From Lachnospiraceae bacterium (GTDB taxonomy: Bacteria > Bacillota > Clostridia > Lachnospirales > Lachnospiraceae), in NCBI GenBank assembly GCA_021202465.1, contig JAJQCZ010000009.1:51501-115500 (forward strand): 64,000 bases of DNA. Reading direction: 5' to 3'. A model generated the notes under the pieces. The model saw only the letters and a program-made list of their open reading frames with translations, searched no databases and had not been told where the DNA came from. A program made the translations under genes and the position numbers. This document shows, piece after piece, positions 27,359 to 35,148 of the stretch (within the stretch, counting starts at the first letter, position 1; each line of letters opens with the position of its first letter).

Positions 27359-27692
27359 AGCCGCTCCGCTTCAGACCGTGGAAACTGTTTCAGACCGCGG
27401 ATGACACATGGGTGTTCAGACAGCTGAAACAGTCTTCACACCCATGTGTCATCCTTGGCGGGGGCGGTGAGCACCGGTTATAGAAATGGTCTTCACACCC
27501 ATGCGTCATCCTTGGCGGGGGCAATGAGCACCGGTGGTGGGAGCAGCCACATACCATGTGTTACCCCTGGTTTACGGTTGAATCAAAGGCGGCTTTATGG
27601 TAAGGTATTGGGTGGAAAAGGACATGCTGCGTGTCAGCGCAGACGGCCGGGGACAGAGACCCCGGAGCCGCTGTGTCCGGAGGGGCGAGTAT
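27359..27692. other. Repeat-rich intergenic region at the left edge of the peptide island
   Basis: No gene is seen. The region holds a hairpin repeat (27399-27454) and a direct repeat of about 48 bases (27431-27478 and 27488-27535, starting A/GGTCTTCACACCCATG). Short copies of TTCAGACCG-GG lie at 27370 and 27390. Confidence 0.7.
27399..27454. repeat. Constant-loop palindrome, copy 1
   Basis: Perfect 17-bp arms (27399-27415 and 27438-27454, containing ACATGGGTGT) flank a 22-base centre (27416-27437) with the core GACAGCTGAAACAGTC. The same centre recurs at 38386 and, in reverse orientation, at 41096 with other arms. Confidence 0.85.
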
Positions 27693-28913
27693 ATGACAGA
27701 AACAGAACATATTCTTTTACAGCTTACGGGCCGGGCGTTGTTTGACATGCCGGCGGCGTTTGATTCTGCGGCGACGGACTGGGAGGCTCTGTACCGGGAG
27801 GCGAGGAATCAGGCGCTTCCGCTTCTGATCTGGGATGCGTTCACGGAGGAGGAACGCGCCTGTATCCCGGACGCGGTGGCCACCCGCTGGGAGCAGAGCG
27901 CTCTGTTACATATCATGAAGAATGAACAGCTGCTCTATGAACAGACGCAGGTTCTGCAGCAGCTGGATGCAGCCGGGATTCTCTGTGTGATTCTTAAGGG
28001 CAGCGCTTCCGCGGCCTGCTATCCGAATCCGTCTCTGCGGGTGATGGGCGACATCGACCTCCTCGTGAAGCCGGAACAGCAGCGGGAGGCGGTGAAGGTC
28101 CTGCAGGCGCATGGCTACGGGGAGGTGCTGGAGGAGACGCACCACTGTCATATGACCATATCGAAGGGCGAGATCACCGTCGAGGTGCACTGGGAGCCGA
28201 ACGGCCTGCTGTTAAATGAAAATGCGGAGAGCCTGCGGGAGATCCGGCGGTTCCTCGGCGATGCAGTCGAGAGGCGGCAGTTCACGGACGGCCTGCCGGT
28301 TCCCGCGGACGACCAGCAGGCGCTGATCCTGCTTCTCCATAAGATGGAGCATTTCTTCTTGAGCGGGCTGGGGCTGAGGCAGCTCTGCGACTGGGCCGTC
28401 TTTGTCGGGAAGAAAATGAACGTGAGCTCTGCGGAGGGCCGACGGCTGTGGGAGACGCTTCGCCCCCGGCTGGCAGCCTTCGGAATTCTGAACTTCACCG
28501 GCATCATGACGCGCATCTGCATCGAGTACCTGGGCCTGCCGAAATCTTCCGCGCCCTGGGCGATGGAGTACGACGCCGAGCTCTCACGGAAGGTCGCGGA
28601 GCAGATCCTGCGTGAAGGAAACTTCGGACAGAAGGCCGAGAAATACGGCGAGCGGCTTTTCTCGAACCCGAACGCACCGAACCGGATCGTGAGCCTCTTC
28701 CGGGTGATGAACGACGCCTGTCAGGAATACTGGCCGGTGTGCGGAAAATACCCGCCGCTGCGGCTTGCCGCTCCGTTCCTGCTGCTTGGCCGTTATCTGA
28801 GATTGCGGGCGAAGGGACAGCGGCCGAAGGTCAACCTGGTGAAGCTGTATCGTCAGAGCGGGGCGGATCAGAAACTGTATCAGGAATTGAGGCCGTTTGT
28901 GGGGGAGGAGTAA
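27693..28913 (+). CDS. Nucleotidyltransferase family protein (PF14907-type)
   Basis: The 406-residue protein contains the signature of the NTP_transf_5 family: a helical N-terminus, LKGSASAACYPNPSLRVMGD immediately followed by IDLLV (the D-x-D metal site), and EVHWEP. The C-terminus is helical. Such proteins are found beside PqqD-like and HPr-kinase-like genes in peptide-modification clusters, where they are proposed to nucleotidylate the peptide. The ATG follows CCGGAGGGGCGAGTAT. It is the first gene of the island. Activity on a peptide is inference. Confidence 0.8.
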   Translation: MTETEHILLQLTGRALFDMPAAFDSAATDWEALYREARNQALPLLIWDAFTEEERACIPDAVATRWEQSALLHIMKNEQLLYEQTQVLQQLDAAGILCVILKGSASAACYPNPSLRVMGDIDLLVKPEQQREAVKVLQAHGYGEVLEETHHCHMTISKGEITVEVHWEPNGLLLNENAESLREIRRFLGDAVERRQFTDGLPVPADDQQALILLLHKMEHFFLSGLGLRQLCDWAVFVGKKMNVSSAEGRRLWETLRPRLAAFGILNFTGIMTRICIEYLGLPKSSAPWAMEYDAELSRKVAEQILREGNFGQKAEKYGERLFSNPNAPNRIVSLFRVMNDACQEYWPVCGKYPPLRLAAPFLLLGRYLRLRAKGQRPKVNLVKLYRQSGADQKLYQELRPFVGEE

Positions 28914-28949
28914 AGTTTTTTCCTGCTTCTTGAATTTGGAGGGCTGTTT

Positions 28950-29129
28950 ATGGATGAAACATTCGTGAATGATGAAGGCGTTGCCAATTCCGCTGTCTAT
29001 GCGATGAAAATACTTCAGATGCAGATGGAAGGCGAAGCGGAAAAGGCGGGGTTCCTTTCGGAAGAAGATATATCTGCATGGATTACCGCTTTCCGACGTG
29101 AAGAAAATGCGGAAGGAAAATTGATTTGA
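28950..29129 (+). CDS. Small acidic protein, 59 aa
   Basis: ATG follows TTTGGAGGGCTGTTT, a good ribosome binding site. The protein begins MDETFVNDEGVANSAVYAMK and contains GFLSEEDISAWITAFRREE. It is acidic and helical with no Cys, signal peptide or membrane segment. I do not recognise it. The following 150 bases contain another stop-free stretch (29152-29298, EPETVLEVAAIVGEEYGGSD then FRRLKAYYNKWTGLLDECS) with protein-like composition but no start. The pair may therefore be a single ~107-residue gene broken by frameshifts. Confidence 0.5.
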   Translation: MDETFVNDEGVANSAVYAMKILQMQMEGEAEKAGFLSEEDISAWITAFRREENAEGKLI

Positions 29130-29423
29130 TGAAACTTTGCCAGAGCGTTGAGAGCCGGAAACTGTGCTGGAAGTTGCGGCCATTGTTGGGGAGGAGTATG
29201 GCGGCAGTGATCAGAACCTTGTTTTTGTTGTTGACTTTCGGCGCTTGAAGGCGTATTATAATAAGTGGACTGGGCTGCTCGACGAATGTTCTTGATGCAA
29301 ATTGTGTTGCGTGGAATATTTCGTTTGATAGACGGTTCTTTGCAGATCAGATAACAAGGAAGAAAGATGACCGGTTTATCGCAGATTAAAAGATACTGCG
29401 GGACAAGAATACCGGAGAAAGGG
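29130..29423 (+). other. Region between small protein and candidate precursor
   Basis: This stretch holds the startless frame 29152-29298 and a consensus promoter inside it. The rest (29299-29423) shows nothing definite beyond A/T-rich leader sequence. Confidence 0.5.
29231..29259 (+). promoter_or_regulatory. Likely promoter for the candidate precursor peptide
   Basis: TTGACT (29231-29236) and TATTAT (29254-29259) are spaced by exactly 17 bases. A transcript would start near 29266, about 160 bases before the peptide start. Confidence 0.6.
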
Positions 29424-29531
29424 ATGGGTAACATGAAAGAGTACAGTGCACCTCAGGCGGAAGTTATCAATTTTGATAAGGATTATGTGGCGGTGGCTGG
29501 TAGTATAAATGCACAAGTTAGCGATACATGA
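29424..29531 (+). CDS. Candidate RiPP-type precursor peptide, 32-35 aa
   Basis: Two ATGs (29424 and 29433) share an upstream GGAGAAAGGG. The shorter form begins MKEYSAPQAEVINFDKD and ends SINAQVSDT. The Y-x-x-P followed by alternating hydrophobic residues resembles the leader region that PqqD-like RRE proteins recognise in Firmicutes lasso-peptide precursors (YxxPxL). The C-terminal half is small, polar and rich in Ser/Thr/Asn, which suits phosphorylation, nucleotidylation or glycosylation by the enzymes encoded nearby. There is no Cys, Lys-rich tail or double-Gly leader. Precursor status is inference from size, motif and context. Confidence 0.6.
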   Translation: MGNMKEYSAPQAEVINFDKDYVAVAGSINAQVSDT

Positions 29532-29610
29532 TGCTTGGGCGTAATAACAGTAGGAATAGTGCGTAATATTTTTTCATTATTCTTTATGTCGCTAAGAGAA
29601 GGACGGCGGG

Positions 29611-29742
29611 ATGGAGGCTAAATGTATTTTTACGCCATGCTGTAAAAAAATTGTCGTAATCAAGAGTGACGGGGAATCCCAATATTATATTGTGATTCCC
29701 CGTATTATGTGTCCAGACGGTAGTTATGGTTCCGGGGAATAG
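29611..29742 (+). CDS. Cys-containing small peptide, 43 aa
   Basis: ATG lies seven bases after AAGGA. The peptide begins MEAKCIFTPCCKKIVVIKSD and ends MCPDGSYGSGE, with four Cys and a Gly/Ser tail. It fills the gap between the candidate precursor and the Stealth gene, stopping 17 bases before the latter. A palindrome within it (29669-29678 with 29694-29703) could instead be a terminator of the precursor transcript. Function is unknown; a second precursor or a small accessory protein are both possible. Confidence 0.42.
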   Translation: MEAKCIFTPCCKKIVVIKSDGESQYYIVIPRIMCPDGSYGSGE

Positions 29743-29759
29743 CTTTGGGAGAGTTGGCT

Positions 29760-30757
29760 ATGTTGGATGATATTGATTTGGTTATCCCGTGGGTAGATGG
29801 CAGCGACGTGGAATGGCAAAGACAGAGAGAGCAATATACATTGAAGGCAGAGAGAAATCACCCTTCTTTTTTTTTTATCGTGACTGGGGATTGATGCGTT
29901 ACTGGTTTCGCGGTGTGGAACGCTATTTCCCATGGATTCGAACTATTCACTTTATCACTTGGGGGCATGTTCCGCTCTGGCTGAATGTAAATCATCCTAG
30001 ACTTCATATTGTGCGGCATGAAGATTTTATTCCCTATGAGTTTTGCCCGACTTTTTCAGTGAATCCCATAGAGTTAAATCTGCATCGTGTGGAGGGACTT
30101 TCGGAAAGGTTTATTTATGCGAATGATGACATGTTCTTTGTTGGATCGATTGCTTCGAACTATTATTTTCAAGATGGATTACCCTGTGATTGTCTCTGTC
30201 TGTCTCCGATTACGGAGGCCTGCATGGATGGCTTTGGACATATTCTGTGGAATAATATCGCGTGCATCAACCGTCATTTTACGATGGAACGTTGCATGGA
30301 GGAGCATGGAGAGAAGTGGTTTACCTCTGAGTATCCGCCCGAAGTGCTGTCGCGGAATAAAATGGGTGAGCAATTACAATGCTTCCCTGGCTTCCGGAAT
30401 GAGCATCTGCCGATTCCCTTTTTAAAAAGAACCTTTGAAGAAGTCTGGGAGAAGGAAAATACATTGCTCCGTCAGACCTGTGGGCATCGATTCCGCTCCA
30501 TCGAGGATGTTTCCGACTGGCTGATGCGGTACTGGCAGCTGGCGAAGGGGGATTTTGTCCCGCGGACTCCTGTGGGAACTGTGATTCCTATATCTGCCCC
30601 GGAGGAGAAGCTGCGAGATACGCTGTTGAATCCTCAATATCCGATTATTTGTCTGAATGACGGTGATGGAGAGGTAGACTACGCGGAACGGTCAGCCTAT
30701 CTGCGCAGTTTGTTTGAAATCATCCTGCCGGAAATGAGTTCATTCGAGAACTATTAG
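29760..30757 (+). pseudogene. Stealth-family phosphotransferase, frame broken at T10
   Basis: Stealth proteins are hexose-1-phosphoryltransferases of capsule and glycan synthesis. The N-terminus MLDDIDLVIPWVDGSD is the conserved region 1 motif. After the poly-T tract, region 2 follows as GLMRYWFRGVERYFPWIRTI, then PTFSVNPIELNLHRVEGLSE and FIYANDDMFF. The two parts are in different frames, joined at T10 (29867-29876). Eleven or eight Ts would give a continuous ~331-332-residue protein ending in ENY. The start follows GGGAGAGTTGGCT. Without the shift, translation stops a few codons after the tract. In this context it could attach a phosphosugar to the peptide or to a glycan. Confidence 0.82.
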
Positions 30758-30778
30758 AGTACTGGGAGGGACGGCTGG

Positions 30779-31837
30779 ATGAAGAAATTAGCATTTGTTA
30801 TCCCGGCTCAACTTGATGAGGCGGGGCAGCTCATCATAAAAAACAGACAGAGTCTGCAGGAAATGGTTAGCTACTTAAAGAGCTCTTATGAAATAACACT
30901 GTTGATTCGTGGGTTGAGAGAAAAAAAGAATCCTGAACTGTCAAAACTGGGCGTGAGAGTCCTGTATGACAATTCCATTTTGCGTTATGATACAGACGGT
31001 TCTCTTTATCCGTCACGTTTTCAGAGCAGCTATTATATGTGGAAAAGTCGAAGTGTTCCAGACAGAGAGGGTGAATCCAGACAGATATATGATATCCTGA
31101 TCGCCTGGGACGGGTGTTCCCCGTGGTGCCTGGCGACGGCGCTGAATCAGTTTGGTGCAAAGAAACGGTTGCTCTGGGTTCATGAGGATCCGGGACGTTA
31201 TCTGATGGAGGTTGACCGACGTTTTTATACGGATTTATGTGCCGGATTTGACACGCTGATTGCTTCGGATGATAAGATAAAGACGACATTGGATGGACTT
31301 TTCAGAGACAGGATACAGAGCGGAAATTGCATCGTCGTCAGACCTCTTGTTTATGCTGCCTGGTATTGGGAGCAGTCGGAACAGCCAATAGACTGCGAGT
31401 TCCCATCAGATACGATAAATCTCCTTGCCGTTAGTAAGATGTGTCGGGAAAGCAGCTTTGAGAGGCTGCCGCGGTGGTTGTCAGAGCATACAGATTCGTA
31501 TCCGCCGTTGCACTGCTATCTACTTGGAATGGGGGAACGTTTTGACCGATACATACAACAGATTGCTCTTTATTCTATGGATGCGCAGATGACACTGCTG
31601 GGACAAATAGATAATCCGTATCCTTATGTCCGGCGCTGCGATGTGTTGCTTCTCTGTGAAGAAGAGCGGCAGTCGGATGTGGAGACGGCGGCACGGGTAT
31701 TTGGTATTCCGGTGATTCGTTTTGACGATTTTGAGTGCTGCCTTACAAAATTAAAAAAGAGAGAAGCAATAGATCAGCCATCTATCACAGGTTGGCAGGA
31801 CGAACATGTTTTAAGGGCTGTTTTGGAAGAGAGGTAA
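30779..31837 (+). CDS. Glycosyltransferase, GT4/GT-B-like
   Basis: The 352-residue protein begins MKKLAFVIPAQLDEAG and has the shape of a GT-B enzyme. A first Rossmann half ends around LLWVHEDPGRYL. The C-terminal half has LLGQIDNPYPYVRRCDVLLL and EERQSDVETAARVFGIPVIR, the region of the nucleotide-sugar-binding E-x7-E motif. It follows the Stealth gene by 21 bases with a GGGAGGGACGG ribosome binding site. Similarity is weaker than for its neighbours, so the sugar and acceptor are unknown. Confidence 0.68.
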   Translation: MKKLAFVIPAQLDEAGQLIIKNRQSLQEMVSYLKSSYEITLLIRGLREKKNPELSKLGVRVLYDNSILRYDTDGSLYPSRFQSSYYMWKSRSVPDREGESRQIYDILIAWDGCSPWCLATALNQFGAKKRLLWVHEDPGRYLMEVDRRFYTDLCAGFDTLIASDDKIKTTLDGLFRDRIQSGNCIVVRPLVYAAWYWEQSEQPIDCEFPSDTINLLAVSKMCRESSFERLPRWLSEHTDSYPPLHCYLLGMGERFDRYIQQIALYSMDAQMTLLGQIDNPYPYVRRCDVLLLCEEERQSDVETAARVFGIPVIRFDDFECCLTKLKKREAIDQPSITGWQDEHVLRAVLEER

Positions 31838-31843
31838 ATACTG

Positions 31844-32830
31844 ATGCCGCTTGTCTCGGTTATAGTGTCGGTGTATAATACCATGCAGTGGCTTGCGGAG
31901 TGCGTAGAAAGTATTCGCAGTCAGACATTGTCAGATATAGAGATTATTCTGGTTGATGACGGCTCGACAGACTACAGTGGAGCAATCTGTGATGCCTACG
32001 CAGAAATGGACAGCAGAATTCTAGTACTTCATCAGGAAAATAAAGGAGATTCTTCCGCAAAGAATGCCGGGATGGCGTGTGCGTTGGGAACGTATATCAT
32101 GTTCTGCGACAGCGACGATTATATGGCACCGGAGTGGTGTACTAGTGCGGTAGAACTGGCACAGCAGTATCCGGAGGCAATGGTGAGTTTGACATTTGCA
32201 GATGTAGATATATCTGGAATTCATCCCAGTATTTACAGTGAAGAGGAAGAGGTTACGGTCTTCAGGCGGGGTGAATATCTTAAATTCTTGAAAAGTAAGT
32301 ATCCATTCAATGTTTCGAGTAAAATATTCCAGATGGCCATACTGAAAGAATATAACTTGAAATTTGAGGAGGCAGTTTCTTTCGGTGAGGATTTTTGCTT
32401 TGTAGCTTCCTATCTGGAGAAAATGCGTTATATTGTTTTGAAAAATAGTAAGCCACTTTGTTTTTACAGGCGTTGGTCAACAGAAACCCTAAGTTCTCGT
32501 TTTCTGGGGATGCGTTGTTTTTCCTTCTATCAGAGAGAAAATGAAATTTTGGGGAGATTCATTAAAGAGAGTGAGAAAAACGAGTTTCGAAATTGGTTCT
32601 TTTGGACCAGAGGCCTAAGTGGCTTGCGGCATGTTTTAGACCCACGCAATCCAGAACCTCTGGAGAAGCAAAAAGCAGACTGCCAGGAAATTGTCTCTTC
32701 CTCTGAATTCAGAGAATGGTGTGAGGCAGCGGTACCGGAGGAAACTGCGAATCCCATGCTGCGTGCGTTGCGTCAGGGCAATTTTTATGACGCCTATGAG
32801 CCATTCATGCAATGGCTGAAGGAGGAATGA
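31844..32830 (+). CDS. Family 2 glycosyltransferase
   Basis: The 328-residue GT-A enzyme starts MPLVSVIVSVYNTMQWLAEC and has the GT2 motifs EIILVDDGSTDYSGAICDAY, HQENKGDSSAKNAGM and the metal-binding MFCDSDDYM. A catalytic-base region is visible in FGEDFCFVASYLE. The last ~110 residues form a helical C-terminal extension seen in glycan-extending GT2 proteins. It begins six bases after the previous stop, so the glycosyltransferases form one operon. Confidence 0.92.
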   Translation: MPLVSVIVSVYNTMQWLAECVESIRSQTLSDIEIILVDDGSTDYSGAICDAYAEMDSRILVLHQENKGDSSAKNAGMACALGTYIMFCDSDDYMAPEWCTSAVELAQQYPEAMVSLTFADVDISGIHPSIYSEEEEVTVFRRGEYLKFLKSKYPFNVSSKIFQMAILKEYNLKFEEAVSFGEDFCFVASYLEKMRYIVLKNSKPLCFYRRWSTETLSSRFLGMRCFSFYQRENEILGRFIKESEKNEFRNWFFWTRGLSGLRHVLDPRNPEPLEKQKADCQEIVSSSEFREWCEAAVPEETANPMLRALRQGNFYDAYEPFMQWLKEE

Positions 32831-32839
32831 GGAAGAATT

Positions 32840-34066
32840 GTGAGAATTGCACAGATTAATGACTATTATGGCTCGAGTACAGGAAGGGTAATGAACAGCA
32901 TCACACAGTATGGCTGGGTGCGGGGTGAGGAGATCTATACCTTTGCTCCGCCGGAAGAGGGTGGAATGCCGAATTTTCCCGGACATTTTTATGTGGGAAA
33001 CGCAGCAGAACGTAAGGAGCATCAGAGAATTGCAGAACGGTCAGGACGGAATGGTTTTTATTCAGTAGATGCCACCAAAAGGATGCTGGAAATATTTGAC
33101 GAGCTGAATACACAATTGATTCATCTGCACAACATCCATGCATTTTCGTTTAATCTTCCGTTGTTGCTTGATTATATCAATGACAGAAAGCTGCCGGTTG
33201 TCTGGACCCTGCACGGATGCTGGCCGTTTACAGGAAAATGTGTGCATTTTACCATTGCAAAATGCGGGAAGTGGGAACAGGAAGAGGGCTGCCGTGATTG
33301 TCCTCAACTGAATATCTGGCCGTGGAGTCTGGAGACGGATAATTCTTCTTTTATGTATCAGTGGAAGAAAGAGCATTTCTGCAGGATACAGGATATGACG
33401 ATTGTTGCTCCGTCACATTGGATGGGTGATCTTGCCAGGCGGTCTTTCCTCGGCAAATATCCGGTGGAAGTGATTCATAATGGCATTAACACCTGGAGGT
33501 TTTGTCCGACGGAAAGTGATTTCCGGGAAAAATATCATCTTCAGGATAAGATCATACTGTTGGGCGTTGCGGCCGGATGGGGTTACCGAAAAGGTTTTGA
33601 TACGATGTGCCGCCTGAGTGAGCGGCTGGATTCGAGATACCAGGTCGTAATTGTGGGCAAGACTGACGGCTCAGGTGATCCTGTGCCGGATTCACTCCTG
33701 GTCCTTCCGTATGAGTATCGTCCCGTGGAACTGGCAAAGATATTTACAGCGGCGGATTTTTTTATCAATCCGACGAGAGAAGAAAATTATCCGACCGTGA
33801 ATATGGAAGCGTTGGCTTGCGGAACGCCTGTGATCACCTATAAGACCGGCGGAAGTCCGGAGATTCCGGATGAAAGCTGCGGACGGGGTGTTCCGTGTGA
33901 TGATCTGGAGGAGTTGATCCGGGTGATTGAGGAAGAGTCGCAATCACGGCGGTTGACGAAGGAAGCCTGCCTGAAACGCGCGAAGCAATTTGGACAGGAT
34001 GCCATGAGCGAAGCATATCTGAATTTGTACAGAAAAATGCTGGAAATGACAAGCAGGAACACTTGA
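32840..34066 (+). CDS. Family 4 glycosyltransferase
   Basis: The 408-residue GT-B enzyme begins at GTG behind GAGGAAGAATT and reads MRIAQINDYYGSSTGRVMNS. A glycine-rich acceptor-side loop is followed by WTLHGCWPFTGKCVHFT and a CxxC-rich patch (CGKWEQEEGCRDC). That arrangement is typical of GT4 enzymes of the WcaC/colanic type. The C-terminal donor site contains NPTREENYPTVNMEALACGT and VITYKTGG. It is the third consecutive glycosyltransferase and precedes the HPr-kinase-like gene by one base. Confidence 0.9.
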   Translation: MRIAQINDYYGSSTGRVMNSITQYGWVRGEEIYTFAPPEEGGMPNFPGHFYVGNAAERKEHQRIAERSGRNGFYSVDATKRMLEIFDELNTQLIHLHNIHAFSFNLPLLLDYINDRKLPVVWTLHGCWPFTGKCVHFTIAKCGKWEQEEGCRDCPQLNIWPWSLETDNSSFMYQWKKEHFCRIQDMTIVAPSHWMGDLARRSFLGKYPVEVIHNGINTWRFCPTESDFREKYHLQDKIILLGVAAGWGYRKGFDTMCRLSERLDSRYQVVIVGKTDGSGDPVPDSLLVLPYEYRPVELAKIFTAADFFINPTREENYPTVNMEALACGTPVITYKTGGSPEIPDESCGRGVPCDDLEELIRVIEEESQSRRLTKEACLKRAKQFGQDAMSEAYLNLYRKMLEMTSRNT

Positions 34067-34067
34067 A

Positions 34068-34793
34068 ATGAAGATTAAAACAGGCGACTTAATTGTTTGC
34101 ATAGAAAATCAATTCCCGGAAACGGCACAGCGCTGCCGTGATTATGTGACAGATGGGTCGGCAGAGCCGGATTTTACGGTACGCGTCACACCGGAGGAGA
34201 GGACCCGCTGCAAAGAGTGGTTTTTGCGGGAGGAGAACATGGTCATCAGCGATGGACTGGCGGAGTATGACTGGATGAAACACAAGGTACATGCTCTTTT
34301 GCCGGAGCACGGCGCCTTCTGGCTTCATGCCTGTGTGGTGGAGATGGAGGGAGTCGGATATGCTTTTACGGCGCCTGCCGGTTACGGGAAGACGACGCAT
34401 GCTTCCCTCTGGCTGCGTGAATTCGGAGACAGAGTGCGTGTGATCAACGGAGACAACCCGATCATCCGGCGGAAGAATGGGATTTTTTATGCCTATGGGA
34501 CTCCCTGGGGCGGTAAAGAAGGCTGGTCGGTGAATACAGGGGTTCCTTTGAAGGCGGTCTGTTATCTTTACCATGATGAGAAAAACGCATTGAAACGTCT
34601 GGAACCGCTGGAGGCATACTACAGACTGATGGAATTCAGCCGGATGTATCAGACACCGGACAATACGGGAAAGATGCTGGCACTGTATGAGGAGCTGGTC
34701 GAAGAAGTTCCGTTCTATCAGATGAATTGTACAATGGAACCTGAAGCGGCCCATGTGTCGTATGAAGGGATGCGCGGAAATGTGCTGAACTGA
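34068..34793 (+). CDS. HPr-kinase-like protein of the peptide island
   Basis: The 241-residue protein has a P-loop AFTAPAGYGKTTHASLWLRE (around residue 102) and the later NGDNPIIRRKNGIFYAYGTP, the metal/nucleotide region of the HprK C-terminal domain. It lacks the N-terminal domain of true HPr kinase. HprK-like proteins of this size phosphorylate the C-terminal Ser of some lasso peptides (paeninodin type). Here it lies between glycosyltransferases and the PqqD-like gene and could phosphorylate the small peptide. No ribosome binding site better than the end of the preceding gene is seen. Confidence 0.85.
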   Translation: MKIKTGDLIVCIENQFPETAQRCRDYVTDGSAEPDFTVRVTPEERTRCKEWFLREENMVISDGLAEYDWMKHKVHALLPEHGAFWLHACVVEMEGVGYAFTAPAGYGKTTHASLWLREFGDRVRVINGDNPIIRRKNGIFYAYGTPWGGKEGWSVNTGVPLKAVCYLYHDEKNALKRLEPLEAYYRLMEFSRMYQTPDNTGKMLALYEELVEEVPFYQMNCTMEPEAAHVSYEGMRGNVLN

Positions 34794-34855
34794 GTACGTT
34801 AGATATTTAGGCTTAAGTGTGCCGCCTGTGGCAGGGCGGCGGAAGGGAGAACGCT

Positions 34856-35126
34856 ATGAAAGTAAGAGAAGGTTTTGTATTGAGAAAAGTCGCTGACCAG
34901 TACGTGGTGGTCGCGATTGGCCCGGCGAGCAGGATCCTGAATGGGATGATCAAGCTGAACGAGACGGGTGCATTTTGCTGGGATTACCTGTTGAAAGGAA
35001 TCTCCGAAAACGAACTAGGGGGGGGTGGTTTGTTCTGAGTACAACATCTCCCGGCAGCAGGCCGCGGCGGATGTGAGCGCGTTTCTGGACACGCTGCGGA
35101 GCGCGGGCTGCCTGGATGAAGACTGA
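34856..35126 (+). pseudogene. PqqD-like peptide-binding (RRE) protein, frame broken at G8
   Basis: The N-terminal part MKVREGFVLRKVADQYVVV, then GMIKLNETGAFCWDYLLKG, matches PqqD/RRE proteins that hold the leader peptide for modifying enzymes. At G8 (35018-35025) the frame shifts and stops at 35038. With seven Gs the frame continues as VVCSEYNISRQQAAADVSAF then LDTLRSAGCLDED, giving a normal 89-residue PqqD-like protein. The ATG follows GGAAGGGAGAACGCT. G8 is a classic slippage tract, so on/off switching is possible, as is an assembly error. Confidence 0.82.
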
Positions 35127-35148
35127 ACGGAGAAACGAGGACTGAGAA

